Origin: Psychroflexus salis
GTDB lineage: Bacteria; Bacteroidota; Bacteroidia; Flavobacteriales; Flavobacteriaceae
Length of the DNA: 64,000 bases
Direction of reading: 5' to 3'
Assembly: GCF_014640175.1 (NCBI RefSeq)
Contig: NZ_BMGL01000001.1
Location: forward strand, 124,001-188,000
The notes under the pieces are model-generated. The model was not told the DNA's origin, did no database searches, and worked only from the letters and a program-made list of their open reading frames with translations. Position 1 is the first letter of the stretch. Every line of letters starts with the position of its first letter. A program made the translations under genes and the position numbers. Below are positions 25,979 to 35,434 of this stretch, piece after piece.

Positions 25979-27175
25979 TTAATATAAAAATCCAAACAAC
26001 CAAAGTGGTATTTTATTCTGGTATCCATATTCAATATCATCTGCTGCAATAAAAGCTTGTTTCAAATCCAAAATTTGTTTCTTGGATTTATCTGCACCAC
26101 CTACTTCAAAAGCATATTTACAATCTACATAAAAATCAGTTTTGGGATGATAATGCAACTGGTGTCTGTAATTTAATTGGTTGGCAAAAAAAGCTTCTCT
26201 AATATTTCCTTTGTTAATGGCATTTGGAGAAAGTGTGTACATTAAGTTCGTGTTTTCCAAGTAAATTTTATTTGGCTTTTGCAATTTTACGCTTCCTCGG
26301 GCTTCCTTTTGTAAGTTTATAGTCAAATTAATTTCTTCTAGATAATGCAAATAACTCATTAAGGTATTCCTGTGTATATTCATTTTCTTACTAAGATTAG
26401 TAATATTGGGCGTAAAAGGAACGGATGAAGATATAATGGTCAAGAGTTGTTTGATTTTTGTTATTAGTCCTATTTCAACACCTCTTAATAAAGGCAATTC
26501 AATTTCAAGCATCATGTTGATTACCTCTTCTATGCGTTGCTCATAAAGGTCAGTTTCTTCCTTATAAAAAGGATAATAACCACATTTCAAATAATTTTGA
26601 AAATACCGAAAAGGCTTAATTTTTTCATTGATCCCTTGTGAAATGGAAAGATGATTTTTTAATATATCTTCTAATTCTAGTTGCTCAAACTTTTCACCAG
26701 ATTCTAATGTTAAGTATTCTCTAAATGATAGTCCTTGCATATGATAAATCACTGCTCTTCTACTTAAATCTGCACGTGAGTTTAATATTTCTAACAACGA
26801 AGACCCTGTAAATACAACTTGCAGTTCTGGATAATCATCGTAGATGTTTTTTAACTCTTGTGCCCAATTGTTGTATTTATGCACTTCATCGATAAATAGA
26901 TGTTTCCCACCTATTTTTACAAACTCATCTGCCAAGGCCACCAAACTGAGTCCTTTAAAACTAAAGGAATCTAAACTTATATATAAAGTATCTTCTATGT
27001 TTTCATGAAAATGCAGTTTTAAATATTGCAGGAGGAGAGTTGTTTTACCTACTCCTCTCGCGCCTTTTATACCAATCAATCTTGCATTCCAGTTTATAGT
27101 TTGCATGATACTTCTCACAAAACCGGTATTTATGTGTTTTAATTTATTATAATATCGTGTTGTTAATTCTTCCAT
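25979..27175 (-). CDS. AAA family ATPase with DUF4143 C-terminal domain
   Basis: A 398-residue protein with an AAA_14-type P-loop domain: Walker A GARGVGKT (residues 38-45), Walker B LFIDE (93-97) and a sensor-like VVFTGSS (120-126). A winged-helix-like linker and DUF4143 occupy the C-terminal part (IYLENTNLMYTL and a late FEVGGADKSKKQILDLKQAF segment resembling a nuclease-like fold). Such proteins are widespread singletons in bacterial and archaeal accessory DNA, and their function is unknown; ties to toxin-antitoxin-like or defence roles are only suggested. It stands alone between two 85-bp direct repeats. Confidence 0.85.
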   Translation of the reverse strand: MEELTTRYYNKLKHINTGFVRSIMQTINWNARLIGIKGARGVGKTTLLLQYLKLHFHENIEDTLYISLDSFSFKGLSLVALADEFVKIGGKHLFIDEVHKYNNWAQELKNIYDDYPELQVVFTGSSLLEILNSRADLSRRAVIYHMQGLSFREYLTLESGEKFEQLELEDILKNHLSISQGINEKIKPFRYFQNYLKCGYYPFYKEETDLYEQRIEEVINMMLEIELPLLRGVEIGLITKIKQLLTIISSSVPFTPNITNLSKKMNIHRNTLMSYLHYLEEINLTINLQKEARGSVKLQKPNKIYLENTNLMYTLSPNAINKGNIREAFFANQLNYRHQLHYHPKTDFYVDCKYAFEVGGADKSKKQILDLKQAFIAADDIEYGYQNKIPLWLFGFLY

Positions 27176-27189
27176 TTTTGTATACTTTA

Positions 27190-27202
27190 TTGTACAAATA
27201 TA
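27190..27202 (-). promoter_or_regulatory. Promoter -7 element and TTGTACAA dyad before the ATPase gene
   Basis: On the minus strand TATATTTG (27195-27202) fits TAnnTTTG, about 20 bases before the ATG at 27175. It overlaps the 8-bp palindrome TTGTACAA (27190-27197), flanked by TATAC/GTATA sequences. Such overlap is what a repressor site would look like, possibly autoregulation. Confidence 0.45.
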
Positions 27203-27269
27203 CTTTTTTTTGTATAGTATAATGTATTATTTTTGTTTTTTTAGACCATTCAGTCGCCAACAAGCCGAA

Positions 27270-27354
27270 AGCACGGATTTGCAATCCATGCAAAGCAAAA
27301 TCTAAGTATGCTCAACTTACTTCAGAATTATCAAAAATACTTTCTGAAAATCTT
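27270..27354. repeat. 85-bp direct repeat, right copy
   Basis: Partner of 25754-25838 (79/85, no gaps). The hairpin at its start is slightly damaged compared with the left copy (AATCCAT instead of AATCCGT). Confidence 0.85.
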
Positions 27355-27492
27355 GAATAATTTAAGATAAAATCAATCAAATACAAACTAATTGAATATT
27401 TCATAAAAATGAAGTTAATAAGTTCAATTTAAGTTTTGTTTTTGAGTCTATTTTATAAATGGATTTAATTTTACCCTTAAAATCCTTAAACA

Positions 27493-28842
27493 ATGAAAGT
27501 AGGAATAAGCGCACTGCAAATCGACTTCCCTAAATTATATCTACCCATAGAAGTTTTGGCTGAAAACAGAAATATCGAACCTTTAAAATTAATAAAAGGC
27601 TTAGGATTACAGCGCATGAGTTTCCCTGATGTACATCAGGATACGGTTTGTTTTGCAGCAAATGCCTTGCTAAAATTACTAGCAGCAGAGCAAATTCACC
27701 CACAAGAAATCGATCGAATTTATGTAGGGACAGAAAGTGGAGTGGACAGCTCAAAACCAGTAGCTTCCTTTTTACTTCCCTTAGTTGAAGAAAAATATGG
27801 CGAGAATTCTACTCAACATTGCGATGTAGTCGACCTAACTTTTGCCTGTATTGGAGCTGTAGATGCTATGCAAACTTGTTTAGATTATGTGCGTTTACGC
27901 CCTGAAAAAAAGTGTATCGTTATTGCATCTGATGTAGCTAAATACGATTTAGCATCTGGCGGAGAATACACTCAAGGTTCTGGTGCAGTTGTTATGTTAA
28001 TAGAAGCCAATCCGAAAATGTTGAGCTTCGATTTAACTACCGGGGTTTCTACTGAAGGTGTATTTGACTTCTTTAAACCTAGAAGAACTGTTTCTAAAAA
28101 CGAAATACAAGAAATTTCAAATAATACAGAATGGCAAGGTGTTTTAGAGAACGAAATAAGCATTTATAAAGAACAGCCGGTGTTTGATGGACAATACTCC
28201 AACGAATGTTACATTAATCGCATTAAATCTGCTTATTTTCATTTTAAAAATCAGAAAACATCTGAAAAAGCCTGTTTTGACAACTGGGAGTTCATTGCTA
28301 TGCACCTTCCCTACTGTTTCCAAGGTAGAAGAACTTTTCAACATATTGTAGCCGAAGAATATCCAAATGCGGTAGAAGAGCAATCTGGAGAAACTTTTGC
28401 CGAAAAATTAAAAGCTTTTACCAAATCTGAATTTTACCGAAAACTGGTTACTGAAAAATTATACCCTTCTGAAGTAGCTTCTGCAAAAGTGGGAAACATT
28501 TACACGGGGTCTATCTTTTTGGGGTTAGCTTCAGCTTTATACTATAAAAAAGAAAAGGAATTAACATCGAATAAAATTGGGTTTATTGCTTACGGAAGCG
28601 GCAGTAAGTCAAAGGTTTTCGAAGCTGAATTAGAAGGTTCTTGGAAATCGCAAATTGCTAAAACTAATTTGTTTGAAGAACTAGAAAAAACTACAGCTAT
28701 CGATTTTAAAACTTATGAAGCATTACACAAGAAAGAACTAACTAATTCGGTAATTCAAGCTTCAAATGAAGTAGTCTTAATTGGTATTGAAAAAGAAAAC
28801 CCTGTGTTAATAGGTAAACGAAATTATGTTTTTAAGGCCTAG
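27493..28842 (+). CDS. Hydroxymethylglutaryl-CoA synthase family protein
   Basis: This 449-residue thiolase-superfamily enzyme is expected to condense acetyl-CoA and acetoacetyl-CoA to HMG-CoA, the entry to the mevalonate pathway used by many Flavobacteriia. The catalytic residues align: Glu81 (GTESGVDSSKP), Cys119 (DLTFACIGA) and His271 (AMHLPY). The GSGSK block near 390 is typical of the family. It stands alone. A related condensing role in secondary metabolism (HMGS-like) is less likely without other cluster genes nearby. Confidence 0.87.
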   Translation: MKVGISALQIDFPKLYLPIEVLAENRNIEPLKLIKGLGLQRMSFPDVHQDTVCFAANALLKLLAAEQIHPQEIDRIYVGTESGVDSSKPVASFLLPLVEEKYGENSTQHCDVVDLTFACIGAVDAMQTCLDYVRLRPEKKCIVIASDVAKYDLASGGEYTQGSGAVVMLIEANPKMLSFDLTTGVSTEGVFDFFKPRRTVSKNEIQEISNNTEWQGVLENEISIYKEQPVFDGQYSNECYINRIKSAYFHFKNQKTSEKACFDNWEFIAMHLPYCFQGRRTFQHIVAEEYPNAVEEQSGETFAEKLKAFTKSEFYRKLVTEKLYPSEVASAKVGNIYTGSIFLGLASALYYKKEKELTSNKIGFIAYGSGSKSKVFEAELEGSWKSQIAKTNLFEELEKTTAIDFKTYEALHKKELTNSVIQASNEVVLIGIEKENPVLIGKRNYVFKA

Positions 28843-29016
28843 AGCTTTTAAGCCTTTATTGCTAGACCATAAAAAACATGTTAATTCGAGTGATTTCTAC
28901 ATCTAATAAAGATGTTGAAAGTGAATCGTGTACAATTTTAAAATTAGGCATATATACAATTCTAACTTGATTTTTTTGGAAACAAATTAAAATCATTCAA
29001 GTTAAAATTTATTCAA

Positions 29017-29496
29017 TTAGATGTTATGTTTAAAGTTAGAAAATGGATTTTTACTTAACTGTGAATTATAAAATCGTACATCGCCAGTAACTTCTTTTCC
29101 TAGCCAAGCTGGTTTAAGAAAAACTTGATTAGCGGAATGCAATTCGATTTCAGCAATTATTAAGCCCTGGTTTTCACCAAAAAACTCATCAATTTCAAAA
29201 GTAAAACCTTTCAATTGAACCAGGTAACGTTCTTTATAGATCTCACCAGGTTCACATAAGTCAAAAAGTTGTTTTGCTTCGTTAAGGGGAATTTCTTTTT
29301 CCCATTCCATTCGGGTTGTTCCATCAGCCGAAGATTTGCCTTTAATGGTTAAAAATCCTTTATCGCCATATTGCCGTACTCGAACAGTTCGTTCTGGATG
29401 CCGACTTATAAATGCTTGGCGTATAATGCTAGAAGATGTTGCTTCATTTTTAAAGTCATGGTTTTTTACTAAAAACTTGCGTTCAATTTCCTGCAT
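29017..29496 (-). CDS. CYTH domain protein (triphosphate tunnel metalloenzyme)
   Basis: A 159-residue CYTH protein. The signature EIERKFLV (ExExK) is at residues 3-10, followed by alternating charged beta-strands that line the tunnel (RTVRVRQYGDKGFLTIKG, GLIIAEIEL). Bacterial members hydrolyse inorganic triphosphate or act on related phosphates. It is isolated, so the physiological substrate is not indicated. Confidence 0.9.
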   Translation of the reverse strand: MQEIERKFLVKNHDFKNEATSSSIIRQAFISRHPERTVRVRQYGDKGFLTIKGKSSADGTTRMEWEKEIPLNEAKQLFDLCEPGEIYKERYLVQLKGFTFEIDEFFGENQGLIIAEIELHSANQVFLKPAWLGKEVTGDVRFYNSQLSKNPFSNFKHNI

Positions 29497-29691
29497 AAAT
29501 CTTGTTTTAAAACAAAATGCAAGTTAAGTAAACTTCTAATACCAAATTGAGAAGTTCATGTAGACTGTCTTTATTTTATGTAGAGTTTAAATACAAGTTC
29601 TTTAAATAGTAAATAGGGAAGATTAAAATTAAAATACTAAAAGTTTATCCTTTATGTAAAAGAGCAGGCTAAATAAGTATACGGTAAATAA

Positions 29692-29723
29692 AAAACGGCT
29701 TAACAAATATGCTAAGCCGTTTT
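29692..29723 (-). terminator. Terminator of the receptor/DUF5689 operon
   Basis: An 11-bp perfect stem, AAAACGGCTTA / TAAGCCGTTTT, with a 10-base loop. On the minus strand it ends in a T-run and lies 22 bases after the DUF5689 gene stop. Confidence 0.85.
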
Positions 29724-29744
29724 AAATATAGTTTTAATTTGTAA

Positions 29745-31133
29745 TTAGTTGGCTTGACCACTAATACGAAGGTTGTCTACGTGGTAACGTGTAGTTACAC
29801 CATCGGGATCGCTTCCTTGGTAACGGAAAGCAAAACGTATGTTTTCTAGGCATGAAATGTTTTCTACACCAGCTGCAGACAATCCACCAAATCCAGACGA
29901 TGGACCTTGTGGAACTTCAATTCCTTCTATGGTTATCCAGTCTGTAGTTTCAACATCACCTGTAAAGTTTTCGGTTACTAAAATAGATAAGCTAGATCCG
30001 TTGTCGAAGGCAGCTTCTAAGTCTAGACTTACTTCTTCTAAAGAACTATTACTTAAATTAATTTCTGGGGTAACCAACCAAGCATCGTAAGATTGACCAC
30101 TGTTAAAACCAGAGACTTGTGCGTAAGTATTGTTTGAGAAGCTTCCAGTTCTCCAATTTAAAGAACCACCTTGTGTGTTTACATTTATCCATCCGCTAAG
30201 TTGAGCTATACTCGATATACCTTCGAAGTCTTCTTCAAAAATTATATCGTCTCCACCGCTTGGACCTTCACATAATGGTTCAGGATCGCATCGTTCTTGG
30301 TCAAAGTTAATATCTTCTACCGTATTCAATTTAAATAAATAATTTGCGTCTGCAAATGCTCTTAACAAAACACCTTTAATTTCTCCAGCTGCAGAAGGTA
30401 AGCTTGCAGCTTTAAAATCTGAAAATGTACTTGTTCCTAAAGGAACAGTTGAGTTAGATAAACAGCTTTGTAAAGTACGTTCCGCATCAAAAGAATCGTT
30501 AGGTTCTGATGCAAAAGTTAAGCCTTGTTCTATTGAAGAAGCAGGAAATTGTACATTAGGAAATTTAATGTATTGACCTAGCAAGCTTCTATTTAATTCA
30601 TTCATAGCAACTTCTTTGGCTACAATTTCTTCAACTATGGCGTCTCTAACAATGGCTTGTTCAGCTTGCGCTTGAGGAATTCGATTAATTCGATCTCCGT
30701 TTATTATCCCTATACTTGGATTACCACTATCTCTACCAATGCTTAAGCCGTCAAGCTTTACATAGATTCTTCTACCTAAGTTGTAAGTACCAAACATACT
30801 TGAAATATCGATAGCTATTCGAATAGCCGCTGTTGGGTTTACGGGTTTGTCTTGTATCCATAGTTCTTTAAAAAAGTTCCCTCCTTCATCCGAACTTACT
30901 ACGTAACCTTCAACATAGGTATCTTCAACAAAAGATAAAGTAGTTACTTCACCGTCATTTTGAGCTATTTCGCCTAAAACAGCACTGATGCTAATAATGT
31001 CTCCATCAATTTCGACAGGCTCTTGGGGTCCAGCTTGTGGAATTCCAAAGTCATCGTCTACACAAGATGTAATTGCTAAGCCAAATGTAATTAGTAAGCT
31101 AAAAGCAACAAATTTGAATTTTATATTTTTCAT
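29745..31133 (-). CDS. DUF5689 domain lipoprotein with choice-of-anchor J region
   Basis: A 462-residue exported lipoprotein: signal peptide ending ITSC (Cys24), then Asp-rich CVDDD, a sequence often linked to surface exposure in Bacteroidetes. The DUF5689 domain spans roughly 45-280 (EDTYVEGYVVSSDEGGNFFKELWIQD). A choice-of-anchor J jelly roll covers ~298-460 (FEEDFEG, GWINVNTQGG, RYHVDNLRISG). No T9SS domain. It lies 20 bases after the TonB receptor gene and is probably its surface partner, in the way SusD-like proteins serve SusC. The ligand is unknown. Confidence 0.85.
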   Translation of the reverse strand: MKNIKFKFVAFSLLITFGLAITSCVDDDFGIPQAGPQEPVEIDGDIISISAVLGEIAQNDGEVTTLSFVEDTYVEGYVVSSDEGGNFFKELWIQDKPVNPTAAIRIAIDISSMFGTYNLGRRIYVKLDGLSIGRDSGNPSIGIINGDRINRIPQAQAEQAIVRDAIVEEIVAKEVAMNELNRSLLGQYIKFPNVQFPASSIEQGLTFASEPNDSFDAERTLQSCLSNSTVPLGTSTFSDFKAASLPSAAGEIKGVLLRAFADANYLFKLNTVEDINFDQERCDPEPLCEGPSGGDDIIFEEDFEGISSIAQLSGWINVNTQGGSLNWRTGSFSNNTYAQVSGFNSGQSYDAWLVTPEINLSNSSLEEVSLDLEAAFDNGSSLSILVTENFTGDVETTDWITIEGIEVPQGPSSGFGGLSAAGVENISCLENIRFAFRYQGSDPDGVTTRYHVDNLRISGQAN

Positions 31134-31153
31134 TTTTCTAAGTAATTTTTTGT

Positions 31154-34033
31154 TTAAAATCTAATATATGCGTTTAAGTAATAAGTTCTTCCAAAACCGT
31201 AAAAATAACGATTTCCGAATAAAGGTCCACCAGAGTTAACAATCATATCTTCTCTTCTAGATGTATAATTTGAAGTTCGGCTTTGTTCAAAACCACCAGT
31301 TACAAATTCTTGGTCCAATACATTTCCTATTACTGCAAAGAATCCTACATAGTAACGTTTATCGTTTGCTCCTGTAATTCTCCAAGATTTACCACCAGTT
31401 AAGTTGAATACAAAATATTCTGGGAATTTTTCTTGTTTTAATAATTGCTGTGCCACTTCTTCATCATAATCTACAATAGGTAGTTCATCTTCATCTATAG
31501 CAAAGTTGTCTGAACGGTTAAAGAAACTTGCTCCAATAAAGTTATCGGCAAAATAATTGGCAGTTAAACCTATGTTCCAAAAATCTGGATCTCTATATTC
31601 AAAACCTAATTGATAAGCTTGCTGTGGACCTCCAGAAACACGAACATTTTTCATTGCTGTTTTTCCGCTACCAAAGCTTATTTGTTCCCCTGGAAAATCT
31701 CTACCTGATAAGTACAAGTTTGGATTATTGGTGTAAAAATACTGCCCAAAATTACCTGCTGTTTTTAATAGAATAGTGGATGTAATTTGATACTCAAAAC
31801 CAAATTCTAATCCCATGTGTCTTCTATCTATCCCAGTAGTTACTTCTTGAACAAATGATGCTCCATCGTTTACTAGTGTACTACCGATAGATTGAGAAAA
31901 GAAGAAGTTTACATTGGTTTCATCTTCAAAAGTAGTGTAAAAGGCAGTTGCTCTAGCTTTAATTTTAGGTGTTCTATAAATATAGCCTAAGTCAGCAGAA
32001 TTTACTTTAATTTCAGTTAAACCATCTACTACTTCATTATTTTGCCTTGCGTTATTGTATGAATTTCGAATGGTTGGTGCATTTTGCATATGCGAAGCGT
32101 TAAACTGGATTAAGTGTCTACCAGATATTTTATACACACCTCCCAATTTAGCTCCATAAGTTGTAAAATCTAATTCTTCACCTTTACCAAAAGACAGGTT
32201 TCCTGGGAAAAATCCATTTTCGTACAAACCATTTCGTTGGTAAGTGGTTTTACCAAAGTTACCCCCTACGTAGAAATCAATTTTATTGTAGTTAAATTGA
32301 AACTGCCCAAACGCATTTGCTACATTGGCTTCAACTTCGTAATTGTATTGAAAACGCTCACCTTCGGTAACTGTTCTGTTTGGGTTTCTAATATCGGACT
32401 GCGCTAAATCTTGTAAAGTACCGGCAACAATTGCGCTTTCTTCAGCAAAAAAATCAACATCTAAAAAGCGTTCTCCTCCAAGTAAATCGTTTAATTCAGC
32501 AAAATTTTCACTGAGTAAATGGCGGTAATTTAAACTTCCGTTAAATCTTATATTTTCGTCAATTTCAGCATCAATAATCGAATTAAATTGAATTTGCGTA
32601 TCATCAACTCGGTCTTCTTGTAATACATAAGTAGAATTTCCTCCGCGATTTAAGTTACTTAAATTAGTTTCGTAAACCCTATTCCAATCAAATTGCCCAT
32701 CTTGTTCAAACCTTTCTCTAGCAAACCAGGCTGCTTGATAATCTCCAGCACTAGGATTAATACCTCTTAAAAAGTAACTTGGTAAATTTTGGTAATAAAT
32801 CGGGCTTGGATTAAGGGCGCCACCTTGGTATACACTTTCTCCTTCACTCGTTTCAACCAATCGCGTACCACCATTATTTACACGAGTTGTACCAAAGCGT
32901 CCCGTTTGGTACATGGCATTGGTGTTAATTTTAATTTTATCGTTTACATCCCAATAGTGACTTAAGACAAAAACTGGCTCTTCGGTTCTACGCATACGTG
33001 TATTACGCATTTTGCCATTTTGCATTCCCCAGTTAGGGTTATATTCTCTTCCTTTTAAATCTCTAACTTCTTGCGTAATTGATGTACCAATACCACGCAT
33101 GTTTGGTGCATAAAAACTAGTTAAGTTAATAGAGTGTTTTGAGTTGATTCGTTTTTCTACTGCTAAAAAGAAAGAGTTAGCATCGTAAGATGTACCTTCT
33201 CTGAAACCTTCATCACCGTATCTTCTAGATGCTAAAACCGAATATGCCCAGCCATTGCTATCCATTCCTGAATTATAACTTGCCATCATTCTACCTTGGT
33301 AGGTTCGGTCTGAAAACGCGTAAGAAACTCGACCTCCAGAACGCATTTGTGAAGCACGCATAATAAGGTTTGTTGTTCCAGCAATATCTCCAAAGTTATA
33401 TTCGTTTGCTTCAGAATACATGGTAAATTCACGGCTACTGTTAATTACATCGTTTAAACCACCCCAGTTCCCCCATTGGGGTCTTCCTGAGAATTGCTTG
33501 TTCATTTCTAAGCCGTTGATTAAAACTTTACCACGTGCGTTGTCGTAACCTCTTGGTCTAAAAAAGGTAGTACTAAAATCGAATGCGGCAGCTCTTAAAT
33601 AAGTATCACGAGAAGCTTGTAATAAACCCGAAATGTTAAATGAAGCATCATCGCCTTCACCAATTTCATCGTCGGATAGACTAATCGTGCCTATTCTGAA
33701 TTTCTCTTCAGAAATATCTACATTTAAAAATAAAATACCCAAATCAATTTCGGATCCTTCTGAAATTACAACGGGATATTTTTTACCTAAATAACCTTCC
33801 AATTCAAGTACTAATACTTGTTCTCCTAAAGGTAAATTAATACCTTCAAAGCTAAATTCTCCAGTTTCATTTGTAGTTGTTGCGACTGGTGTACCCTCTA
33901 AAAAGACTTTTACACTTTGTATCGGATCTTCATTCTCGTCGTCTATTACTTTACCTTTAATGTTGGCCTGTTGTGCAATTGCCCATAGAGGAAACAACAA
34001 TAAGATAAGTGTTTTAATTAATGTTTTGTTCAT
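31154..34033 (-). CDS. TonB-dependent receptor with carboxypeptidase-regulatory-like domain
   Basis: A 959-residue outer-membrane transporter. It has a signal peptide (1-20, ending AIAQ) and a CarboxypepD_reg-like domain at ~22-105 (IKGKVIDDENEDPIQSVKVFLEG). A plug follows (~150-240; GYDNARGKVLINGLEMN), then a ~22-strand beta-barrel ending with an aromatic residue (AYIRF). It is first in an operon with the DUF5689 lipoprotein and divergent from a secreted EEP-family phosphoesterase. No classical SusD gene is present. Confidence 0.92.
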   Translation of the reverse strand: MNKTLIKTLILLLFPLWAIAQQANIKGKVIDDENEDPIQSVKVFLEGTPVATTTNETGEFSFEGINLPLGEQVLVLELEGYLGKKYPVVISEGSEIDLGILFLNVDISEEKFRIGTISLSDDEIGEGDDASFNISGLLQASRDTYLRAAAFDFSTTFFRPRGYDNARGKVLINGLEMNKQFSGRPQWGNWGGLNDVINSSREFTMYSEANEYNFGDIAGTTNLIMRASQMRSGGRVSYAFSDRTYQGRMMASYNSGMDSNGWAYSVLASRRYGDEGFREGTSYDANSFFLAVEKRINSKHSINLTSFYAPNMRGIGTSITQEVRDLKGREYNPNWGMQNGKMRNTRMRRTEEPVFVLSHYWDVNDKIKINTNAMYQTGRFGTTRVNNGGTRLVETSEGESVYQGGALNPSPIYYQNLPSYFLRGINPSAGDYQAAWFARERFEQDGQFDWNRVYETNLSNLNRGGNSTYVLQEDRVDDTQIQFNSIIDAEIDENIRFNGSLNYRHLLSENFAELNDLLGGERFLDVDFFAEESAIVAGTLQDLAQSDIRNPNRTVTEGERFQYNYEVEANVANAFGQFQFNYNKIDFYVGGNFGKTTYQRNGLYENGFFPGNLSFGKGEELDFTTYGAKLGGVYKISGRHLIQFNASHMQNAPTIRNSYNNARQNNEVVDGLTEIKVNSADLGYIYRTPKIKARATAFYTTFEDETNVNFFFSQSIGSTLVNDGASFVQEVTTGIDRRHMGLEFGFEYQITSTILLKTAGNFGQYFYTNNPNLYLSGRDFPGEQISFGSGKTAMKNVRVSGGPQQAYQLGFEYRDPDFWNIGLTANYFADNFIGASFFNRSDNFAIDEDELPIVDYDEEVAQQLLKQEKFPEYFVFNLTGGKSWRITGANDKRYYVGFFAVIGNVLDQEFVTGGFEQSRTSNYTSRREDMIVNSGGPLFGNRYFYGFGRTYYLNAYIRF

Positions 34034-34079
34034 GTTTTAAGTAGTAACTATATTTTAAGAAATTATTATGAAAACGCTG

Positions 34080-34087
34080 CAAATGTA
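34080..34087 (-). promoter_or_regulatory. Promoter -7 element of the TonB receptor operon
   Basis: The minus strand reads TACATTTG (TAnnTTTG), 47 bases before the receptor start codon. No clear -33 box was seen. Confidence 0.45.
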
Positions 34088-34150
34088 TATAAATAATATT
34101 AATTGCTTATTTTTGGCATCTTAAAAATATCAACTTTACAATAAATTAAT

Positions 34151-35215
34151 ATGCGGAGATTGAACTTACACAAATTGTTTTTAGGATTGCTCATTTTTAT
34201 TAGTGGGCTTGCTTTTGCACAAGAAAAAGAATACAAAATAAACACGATTGCATTTTATAATCTTGAAAACCTATTTGATACCGTAGATGATCCTAATAAA
34301 AATGATCATTTAAACCCGATTGGAGAAATGTCTGAAGGCGAAGCAGCTCGAGTTTATCCGCTAAAATTAAAAAATATGGCTAAAGCCATTGCAGATATAG
34401 GTACAGACTTAAGCGGTTTTCCTCCTGCTATATTAGGCGTTTGCGAAATTGAAAATTATCAAGTTTTAGAAGACTTGGTTAACCAACCCAGATTAAAACC
34501 ATACAATTATGGCATAGTTCATTACGAATCGCCAGACTTGCGAAGCATAGATGTTGCTTTACTGTACAGAAAGGATGTTTTTAAACCGCTCTTTTCTGAA
34601 CCACACGAAGTAAAACTTTACCGTGACGATGACCGAACTAAAAGAAGATATACTCGTGATGTACTATACGTAAAAGGTTTATTAGATGGAGATGAAGTAC
34701 ACATATTAGTAAACCACTGGCCATCTCGTGGTGGTGGAGAAAAAAAATCGAACCCAAGTCGTGTAAAAGCTTCTGAAACAGCTAAAAAAGTAGTGGATTC
34801 TGTTCAGGCTAAGAATCCAAAAGCCAAAGTAATGATCATGGGTGATTTAAATGACGGTGTTTACAACGAAAGCGTTAAAAAAGTTTTAGCAACTAAACGC
34901 CATAAAGATGATTTAACCATGCCGATTGATTTATGGAATCCATTCGAAAATATTTATTACGAAGGAATTGGTACCATTGCTTGGAGAGATTCTTGGGATT
35001 TGTTCGATCAAATCATAATTACTCAGCCCTTAACAATAGATGATGATTTTTCTAGCTATCGTTTTTATAAAGCAGGTGTACATAATCCGCCGTATTTACA
35101 AAATCCACGAGGCAGATGGAAAGGTTACCCTTTTAGAAGTTTTGCTAATGGTTGGACCAATGGCTACAGCGATCACTTTCCGGTTTACATCTATTTAATT
35201 AAAGAACTTAAATAA
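34151..35215 (+). CDS. Secreted endonuclease/exonuclease/phosphatase (EEP) family protein
   Basis: A 354-residue exported Mg-dependent phosphoesterase of the EEP superfamily. It has a signal peptide (1-24, ending AFAQ), then the family motifs: NLENLFDT (metal-binding Asn/Glu region), GVCEIEN (catalytic Glu), HWPSR, GDLND and a final YSDHFPV (catalytic Asp-His). Substrates of the family include DNA, nucleotides, inositol phosphates and sphingolipids. Divergent position to the TonB receptor/DUF5689 pair suggests a shared role, perhaps in nucleic-acid or phosphate scavenging; that is inference. Confidence 0.88.
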   Translation: MRRLNLHKLFLGLLIFISGLAFAQEKEYKINTIAFYNLENLFDTVDDPNKNDHLNPIGEMSEGEAARVYPLKLKNMAKAIADIGTDLSGFPPAILGVCEIENYQVLEDLVNQPRLKPYNYGIVHYESPDLRSIDVALLYRKDVFKPLFSEPHEVKLYRDDDRTKRRYTRDVLYVKGLLDGDEVHILVNHWPSRGGGEKKSNPSRVKASETAKKVVDSVQAKNPKAKVMIMGDLNDGVYNESVKKVLATKRHKDDLTMPIDLWNPFENIYYEGIGTIAWRDSWDLFDQIIITQPLTIDDDFSSYRFYKAGVHNPPYLQNPRGRWKGYPFRSFANGWTNGYSDHFPVYIYLIKELK

Positions 35216-35236
35216 AAAACATCTTTATTTAAAACC

Positions 35237-35267
35237 AAAGTCTGGAATTAATTCCAGACTTTTTTTG
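35237..35267 (+). terminator. Terminator after the EEP gene
   Basis: A perfect 26-base palindrome (AAAGTCTGGAATT and its complement) followed by a T-run, 22 bases after the stop codon. Confidence 0.9.
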
Positions 35268-35434
35268 TTTAACTATTTAAAGTAAAAAATAAACATAATT
35301 ATATATTTTAAGATTAAGGCAATCAAATAATTAAGTATTAATTTTTTAACCAAGCATTAACAAGCCAAATTGGTTTATTTTTACAATTTGCAGCACTAAT
35401 TTGTGAAGACCTTTTTAATTGAAATTTTAAATTT

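Noticed and set aside
25792-26052. 86-codon plus-strand frame starting in the left 85-bp repeat
   Set aside because: No domain, it begins inside a repeat and runs into the 3' end of the ATPase gene on the other strand.
25754-27354. The pair of 85-bp repeats as a CRISPR array
   Set aside because: Only two copies, 1.5 kb apart, with a gene between them; no regular spacers and no cas genes.
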